From the NCBI GenBank assembly GCA_028565635.1, contig JAOXYB010051757.1, forward strand, positions 1-11,613: a stretch of 11,613 bases of DNA, written 5' to 3'. The position numbers and the translations under genes are program-made. Source of the stretch: Phoronis ovalis. Its lineage: Eukaryota > Phoronida > Phoronidae. This document shows, piece by piece, positions 9,701 to 11,613 of this stretch. Position 1 is the first letter of the stretch. Each line of letters starts with the position of its first letter. The notes beneath the pieces were generated by a model, which saw only the letters and a program-made list of their open reading frames with translations, was not told where the DNA came from and did no database searches.

Positions 9701-9870
9701 TTAATTCGAATTCTATTGTGACTGCAGATAGAAAAAATAAAGAAAACTATGAAAATGTTGAAATCAGGCTAATAAAAACCTGTCATGACATTCCAGTGAA
9801 AACACCAGATTTTATTCGATTACCTAAACCTAAAAGTTTATCTAGGTTACCTATTGGAAAACGAAGCTAA
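2393..9870 (+). CDS. CCSER-family coiled-coil serine-rich protein, 9 coding exons, 744 aa
   Basis: Spliced model: 2393-3768, 4081-4252, 4815-4841, 5482-5547, 5988-6059, 6515-6586, 7317-7384, 9162-9210, 9538-9870. Every intron is GT-AG, phases agree, and the 2235-nt sum reads without a stop. Protein order: MGSCYS N-terminus (residues 1-6), Ser/Lys/Asn-rich disordered part (about 20-458) with four FG[FY] motifs, acidic patch and conserved helix (480-516) with K-T-M-L-F-K-L-K-R-F-L, coiled coil (548-576), A-T-Q-T-D (590-594), basic tail with R-L-P-K-P-K-S and S-R-L-P (728-739). Family assignment rests on remembered similarity to vertebrate CCSER1/CCSER2, which share the K-T-x-L-x-K-L-K-R helix followed by a coiled coil and a TQT motif. 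CCSER2/GCAP14 has been reported as a microtubule plus-end-associated protein, so a cytoskeletal adaptor role is an inference. I cannot say whether this is nearer CCSER1 or CCSER2; an invertebrate pre-duplication orthologue is likely. No catalytic domain is visible. Exon structure is firmer than function. Confidence 0.82.
3893..4059. repeat. Left arm of an inverted duplication flanking exon B
   Basis: The reverse complement of this arm aligns with 4781-4934. The core 3968-4025 matches 4803-4860 at 56 of 58 positions. Outside the core, a 16-nt block (cctagtattatgtttt, 3927-3942) and taaattttaTgtaacta (near 3895) also match, separated by small indels; the left arm has about 16 extra bases near 3948-3964. 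The core contains a minus-strand copy of the 27-nt microexon at 3987-4013. About 720 nt, including exon B (4081-4252), lie between the arms. Local inverted duplication or two copies of one transposable element are both possible. Confidence 0.85.
3987..4013 (-). pseudogene. Antisense copy of the 27-nt microexon with intact splice sites
   Basis: Read on the minus strand, this stretch encodes A-P-E-Q-L-F-S-G-M exactly as the microexon at 4815-4841 does, with one synonymous change (GGA to GGG, at 3990). It is preceded by ...tttgtag and followed by gtgagt, so both splice signals survive. It cannot join the sense transcript in this orientation. It matters as a pairing partner, or as a spare exon if the interval were inverted. 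Confidence 0.7.
4081..4252 (+). CDS. Coding exon B: acidic patch and conserved CCSER helix (residues 459-516)
   Basis: This 172-nt exon completes Arg459 and ends in phase 0 at GAG|gtaagt. After a polar stretch come an acidic patch (C480-D-D-S-D) and D489-I-H-T-Y-R-Y-L-M-N-E-L, then K504-T-M-L-F-K-L-K-R-F-L-Q-E. The last part is the most family-diagnostic piece: vertebrate CCSER2 has, from memory, a D-x-x-T-L-R-x-M...V-K-T-Q-L-L-K-L-K-R-L-L helix in the same place. The pattern is that of an amphipathic coiled-coil helix. Skipping this exon would shift the frame (172 is not a multiple of 3). It lies inside the loop defined by the inverted-repeat arms. Confidence 0.9.
4253..4814 (+). other. Intron 3
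   Basis: GT-AG intron of 562 nt in phase 0. It contains several acceptor-like ttttgcag strings near 4447-4486, which are unused in this model. The right inverted-repeat arm begins at about 4781, close to the 3' end, so it covers the acceptor of the microexon. No other element recognised. Confidence 0.75.
4781..4934. repeat. Right arm of the inverted duplication, containing the microexon
   Basis: Inverted partner of 3893-4059; the core is 4803-4860. The arm spans the end of intron 3, the whole 27-nt microexon and about 90 nt of intron 4. If the arms pair in pre-mRNA, the acceptor, the microexon and its donor all fall inside duplex RNA. Confidence 0.85.
4815..4841 (+). CDS. Coding exon C: 27-nt microexon (residues 517-525)
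   Basis: Acceptor atatttgcag and donor ATG|gtgagt define a 27-nt exon encoding A-P-E-Q-L-F-S-G-M. Both boundaries are phase 0, so inclusion or skipping leaves the frame intact: exon B joins exon D directly in frame as well. It sits in the linker between the conserved helix and the coiled coil. It may be an alternatively spliced cassette. It could also be an exonised repeat, because the same segment exists inverted nearby. No transcript evidence is available here, so use of this exon is inferred from splice sites and phase. Confidence 0.65.
4842..5481 (+). other. Intron 4
   Basis: GT-AG intron of 640 nt in phase 0; acceptor tttttatttacag. The first 90 nt or so belong to the inverted-repeat arm. 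A cluster of related short inverted repeats occupies 5014-5277. No coding potential seen. Confidence 0.75.
5014..5277. repeat. Cluster of short inverted repeats, possible MITE remnant
   Basis: The 11-mer tagaaacattg occurs at 5014-5024 and 5264-5274, and as its reverse complement at 5237-5247. The last two form a hairpin: 5230-5247 against 5264-5277, with four unpaired bases. A palindromic stretch at 5025-5042 (tagactaatgttagtcgg) has a related inverted form just before 5264. This layout of terminal and subterminal palindromes could be a degraded fold-back transposon, but clean ends and a target-site duplication were not found. Confidence 0.45.
5482..5547 (+). CDS. Coding exon D: polar acidic linker (residues 526-547)
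   Basis: 66 nt, phase 0 at both ends, encoding N-G-M-K-L-T-E-E-T-D-E-V-N-S-M-V-V-Q-Q-L plus T-Q; donor CAA|gtaagg. The second half is helical and leads into the next coiled-coil exon. Being symmetric, it could be skipped without a frameshift. Reading through its donor keeps the frame open for 26 more codons (see the intron 5 entry). Confidence 0.85.
5548..5987 (+). other. Intron 5, with possible short intronic terminal exon
   Basis: GT-AG intron of 440 nt in phase 0. If the donor at 5548 is not used, the frame continues for 26 codons to TAG 5626-5628. AATAAA hexamers follow at 5673-5678 and 5809-5814. A truncated isoform ending by intronic polyadenylation, lacking the coiled coil and TQT motif, is therefore possible. 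In an AT-rich intron both hexamers may be chance. Confidence 0.6.
5988..6059 (+). CDS. Coding exon E: coiled-coil segment (residues 548-571)
   Basis: 72 nt, phase 0 at both ends; acceptor gtttatgttacag and donor CAA|gtatgt. It encodes a Glu/Gln/Leu-rich heptad pattern (N-K-Q-L-Q-E-E-I-A-N-L-K-E-Q-L), with hydrophobic residues at 551, 555, 558 and 562. This is a classic short coiled coil that probably continues into the next exon. Vertebrate CCSER2 has a comparable segment with E-I-K-Q-L-K-D-E-I-K-K-K at this position (from memory). Dimerisation or partner binding is the likely role. Confidence 0.88.
6060..6514 (+). other. Intron 6
   Basis: GT-AG intron of 455 nt in phase 0, acceptor ttatttatcttgtag. 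A short open frame at 6283-6498 is not supported by any motif. The gaggcttagctcagtcc string near 6259 recalls a tRNA A-box but has no companion B-box. Nothing else seen. Confidence 0.75.
6515..6586 (+). CDS. Coding exon F: end of coiled coil and A-T-Q-T-D motif (residues 572-595)
   Basis: 72 nt, phase 0 at both ends; donor AGG|gtaaga. It starts L-K-A-N-L-L-S, closing the coiled coil, and ends N-A-A-T-Q-T-D-R. The T-Q-T triplet (591-593) matches the anchor of the dynein light chain LC8 (DYNLL) binding motif. A Y-T-Q-T-P in the same region of vertebrate CCSER2 (from memory) suggests conservation. LC8 binding is an inference from the motif. Confidence 0.87.
6587..7316 (+). other. Intron 7
   Basis: GT-AG intron of 730 nt in phase 0, acceptor gctttgcttctag-like (ctttgcttctag). 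It hosts the fold-back element at 6931-7117. The rest is unremarkable AT-rich sequence. Confidence 0.75.
6931..7117. mobile_element. MITE-like fold-back element in intron 7
   Basis: A nearly complete imperfect palindrome. The outer arms, 6930-6984 and 7062-7118, align as inverted repeats with blocks such as aatcatcaga, acatat, aaatg and taatgtc/gacaata. An inner perfect 13-bp stem joins 6989-7001 (aattcacacttat) to 7031-7043, leaving a 29-nt loop. TA dinucleotides at both ends (6931-6932 and 7116-7117) are compatible with the TA target-site duplication of Tc1/mariner-type MITEs. There is no coding capacity. The family cannot be named without a repeat database. Confidence 0.7.
7317..7384 (+). 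CDS. Coding exon G: basic linker (residues 596-618)
   Basis: 68 nt, entering in phase 0 and leaving in phase 2 at AG|gtaaag; Arg618 is completed by exon H. It encodes P-K-T-K-L-D-K-R-L-L-R-S-Q-S-E-N-D-G-Q-A-V-I. R-L-L-R-S-Q-S looks like a basophilic-kinase or 14-3-3-type site (R-x-x-S), an inference from the motif only. Confidence 0.85.
7784..7799 (+). other. Candidate 16-nt microexon in intron 8
   Basis: A pyrimidine-rich acceptor (cttatttttaccatgcag) and a good donor (AAG|gtaaat) bracket 16 nt. Entering in phase 2 after exon G it would read S-F-R-I-G-K and leave in phase 0. That suits exon I but not exon H (which would then read into TAG within four codons). It could be a mutually exclusive alternative to exon H, or a poison microexon, or chance. 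Confidence 0.25.
8080..8123. repeat. Exact 22-bp tandem duplication with tRNA A-box-like core
   Basis: Two perfect head-to-tail copies of a 22-bp unit (8080-8101 and 8102-8123). The internal tggtatagtgg fits the Pol III A-box pattern TRGYNNARNGG. No B-box follows, so a working tRNA gene is not supported. A SINE-head remnant or a simple duplication is possible. Confidence 0.75.
8227..8244 (+). other. Candidate 18-nt in-frame microexon in intron 8
   Basis: attgcag|...|gtatat brackets 18 nt that would enter and leave in phase 2, adding S-F-P-S-S-V between exons G and H without disturbing the frame. The donor (GAG|gtatat) is reasonable; the acceptor tract is weak in pyrimidines. Like the 16-nt candidate it carries TTTCCG near its 5' end. 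Unproven. Confidence 0.25.
9162..9210 (+). CDS. Coding exon H (residues 618-634)
   Basis: 49 nt, completing Arg618 and ending in phase 0 at CAT|gtaagt. It encodes H-S-P-R-E-A-A-P-Q-S-V-K-L-Y-F-H. There is no recognised motif beyond an S-P site. Skipping it alone would shift the frame at exon I. Confidence 0.82.
9211..9537 (+). other. Intron 9
   Basis: GT-AG intron of 327 nt in phase 0, acceptor cctcttttatgttgcag. The frame stays open for 12 codons upstream of the acceptor, including an ATG at 9502, but those codons are intronic in this model. No other element seen. Confidence 0.78.
9538..9870 (+). CDS. Coding exon I: C-terminal tail and stop (residues 635-744)
   Basis: Last coding exon, 110 codons plus TAA at 9868-9870. 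The first half is Asn/Thr/Ser/Cys-rich and looks disordered. The last 20 residues are strongly basic, with R-L-P-K-P-K-S (728-734) and S-R-L-P-I-G-K (736-742). S-R-L-P echoes the N-terminal S-K-L-P of this protein and, from memory, the N-terminal S-R-L-P-I-F of vertebrate CCSER1. SxLP motifs in basic disordered regions can bind EB proteins, so this may be a second microtubule-tip contact. Confidence 0.85.
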   Translation, partial: GSKYTDEQHCSNQPITKSTTKPQVMCNDNCGSDLTGTIQNDACKDYNPLSSPKIVNSNSIVTADRKNKENYENVEIRLIKTCHDIPVKTPDFIRLPKPKSLSRLPIGKRS

Positions 9871-10735
9871 AATGTAAAGTAAATACGCAGTAAGCACAAT
9901 CTTTAGCCGGTACAAAAACAACTTCAACAGCTAAGTGTTTGTTACTGGTTTTAGATATTGGCAATCATCTTGATGTACTAGAATGTGTACATGGTTCTGA
10001 AAAACAAAATGTAAACTCGGTTGCAAATGATCTCTTCCAGTTGTAGTCTGAAAATATCAACCAGTAAGATAGTAATTTTGCAAACATGTTTTATGGTGCA
10101 ATCGTGTGGACTTCAAGTGACTAGCTGCCGGTGCAGAAAGCTTACAAAATATGTTCTCTTACCTGTTGCATTCCTTACTTTACTGTTCCATTTCTGAATC
10201 ACTGCTTATAGTTTGTTTAACTGTTTATAAGATATGTTGTTTATTGATTACATTCCAATCCATGAGAGCAAAATGAAGGAAGACTTGTGACAATGCAAGT
10301 GGAAATTATTATTATAACTGTATACGGAATGGAATTCATTCTTTTGTCAAAGTAAACAAGATCACCGGTGATAAAGATGTTGTTTTGAGTGAGCTAATGT
10401 GTATGCTTGGGACGGGGGTGCTTGTCAAAAAGATTGCAGTGTAAGGCCTAAGGTAAAAAAAAACCTAGCTGTTTATTTTGATATTTAACTCAACATTTTT
10501 ACATTTCTTAACTGACACAGACTTGTTTCCATTACAAATTCAGTTGCAAAATTTATGAGTTTCTGAAAAGAAATCACTGGCTTCTTACTCTCAGTTCTAG
10601 CTAAATGTACGTATTTCGACGTGGTCCAGTAACTTCTTCCTATGTGATTCAATCAAGAAAGGATCTTGCAGTAATCTGGGGAGCAAATAATATGGAATGT
10701 TTTGACTTGTAAATTAAAGATGTCATTATGGGACA
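9871..10735 (+). other. Probable 3' UTR
   Basis: Non-coding sequence following the TAA. No canonical AATAAA exists between 9871 and the window end. The best variant is ATTAAA at 10713-10718, which sets the approximate end. A 12-bp perfect palindrome (atcaccggtgat, 10361-10372) lies within it. The true end could differ. Confidence 0.5.
10713..10718 (+). terminator. Candidate polyadenylation signal ATTAAA
   Basis: ATTAAA is the commonest AATAAA variant and is the only strong hexamer found downstream of the stop. Cleavage would fall around 10730-10745. The downstream sequence is AT-rich rather than clearly GU-rich, so support is limited. Confidence 0.35.
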
Positions 10736-11613
10736 GTGGATTTATATTATCAGTACTTTATTTGGATGAATTCGTTAAATTATGATATAGGATAATATTG
10801 AAATAATTCTACACTTTTGTGATTTTTGGTTATAAATTGTCCTTTACTTTTTCTGCAAGTTTCTCAGCTGGATCCATGTCTCCGACAGTGGTACATCCTC
10901 AAAATGTACCGTTACTATTTTAGCGGGGCCTATGTTGCCTTATCTGGGCTTTCATAGTAAATGTCAGTCATTCCATCACTATTGTACTGCTAGATGAATT
11001 GTAACTATTTGTGGTGCCTGTTAATTCTCGGTATATGCAGTAGGGAGCATTGGTACAACAGGCAAGTGACAGCAGGTCAACTTTTGCACAATAACAAGGC
11101 CAGGTGACATTGTCTCAAAATGGGCAACATGCTGACAGGACTGGACTTACCTACTTGTTACAGGACCTCCAGCAATAGATGTTGTTTTGGTCATGCACAA
11201 AAATTTGTAATACAAACTTTCCATGATTGGCCAATATGCAATGGCATAACAATAGTAACACCAAATGTTGAAGAGATGCAGTTTAATGCATACAGTTTAG
11301 TGGGGAATCCATGCATTGTCCAAACACAAAATCGTGAGATTTGAAATATACAGGAATAATATTGTAGGTAGTACACAGTATATTTTGGCGATAATGCCCT
11401 AGTAGTATGCATTATTCATAGAATTATTATTTCCTCTCTGACAAATTCTGCATCTAATACAAGAAACAAAGATTTTGGAATGAAATAACACATTCAAAGT
11501 TCGATTAATTTACGTGAATAACATATATACATATTATTTATATGGTGCTACGCGAACTTATTCAGGGACTTAAGTGTACTAGATTCACATTTAGTTGCGC
11601 ATAATTTTAATAG
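10736..11613. other. Downstream sequence, nothing recognised
   Basis: Past the candidate polyadenylation signal the sequence is AT-rich with no recognisable gene. A 74-codon ATG frame at 11120-11344 and an overlapping 73-codon frame on the other strand show no motif or splice context. This could be further 3' UTR or intergenic DNA. Confidence 0.5.

Noticed and set aside
11120-11412. Overlapping 74- and 73-codon frames on opposite strands near the window end
   Set aside because: Neither has motifs or splice context; overlapping opposite frames of this size are expected by chance.
1-11613. CRISPR array, operon or phage-type system
   Set aside because: Consistent GT-AG introns and the absence of regularly spaced repeats or bacterial-type gene packing show ordinary nuclear animal DNA.

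Overview
The window is AT-rich eukaryotic DNA. It carries one large spliced gene on the + strand, and I see no bacterial features. Joining open segments at canonical splice sites (AG acceptors, GT donors) gives nine coding exons between 2393 and 9870. Their lengths (1376, 172, 27, 66, 72, 72, 68, 49 and 333 nt) total 2235 nt. That is an uninterrupted frame of 744 codons plus a stop, with matching phases at every junction.

The product looks like an invertebrate member of the CCSER family (coiled-coil serine-rich protein; vertebrate CCSER1/FAM190A and CCSER2/GCAP14). Its order is: a putative lipidated N-terminus, a long Ser/Lys-rich disordered region, a D-[IM]-x-T...KT-x-L-x-KLKR-x-L helix, a short Glu/Gln-rich coiled coil, an A-T-Q-T-D motif and a basic C-tail. 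The intron sizes (0.3 to 1.8 kb), AT content and fold-back elements fit a bilaterian invertebrate, perhaps a mollusc. No species can be assigned.

Layout. 1-2337: no supported coding sequence. It holds a pair of tandem nested hairpins (66-167), a CpG-rich palindrome (690-701) and a perfect hairpin (1804-1836), and is either 5' flank or intron 1. 2338-3768: first coding exon, with a 7-codon uORF and an in-frame stop that fixes the start codon. 3769-9537: eight introns and seven short internal exons. 9538-9870: last coding exon. 9871 to about 10735: probable 3' UTR. From there to the end I see nothing recognisable.

The most striking feature is structural. The 27-nt microexon (4815-4841) lies in a segment of about 155 bp that is also present inverted at 3893-4059, on the other side of exon 3. 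The inverted copy keeps the microexon, with one synonymous change, and both of its splice sites on the minus strand. In the pre-mRNA the two arms could pair, enclosing exon 3 and masking the microexon. This is a candidate architecture for circular RNA, microexon control or recombinational inversion. Intron 7 carries a 189-bp MITE-like fold-back element. Intron 4 has a cluster of related short inverted repeats. Intron 8 contains two candidate unannotated microexons (16 and 18 nt) and an exact 22-bp tandem duplication.
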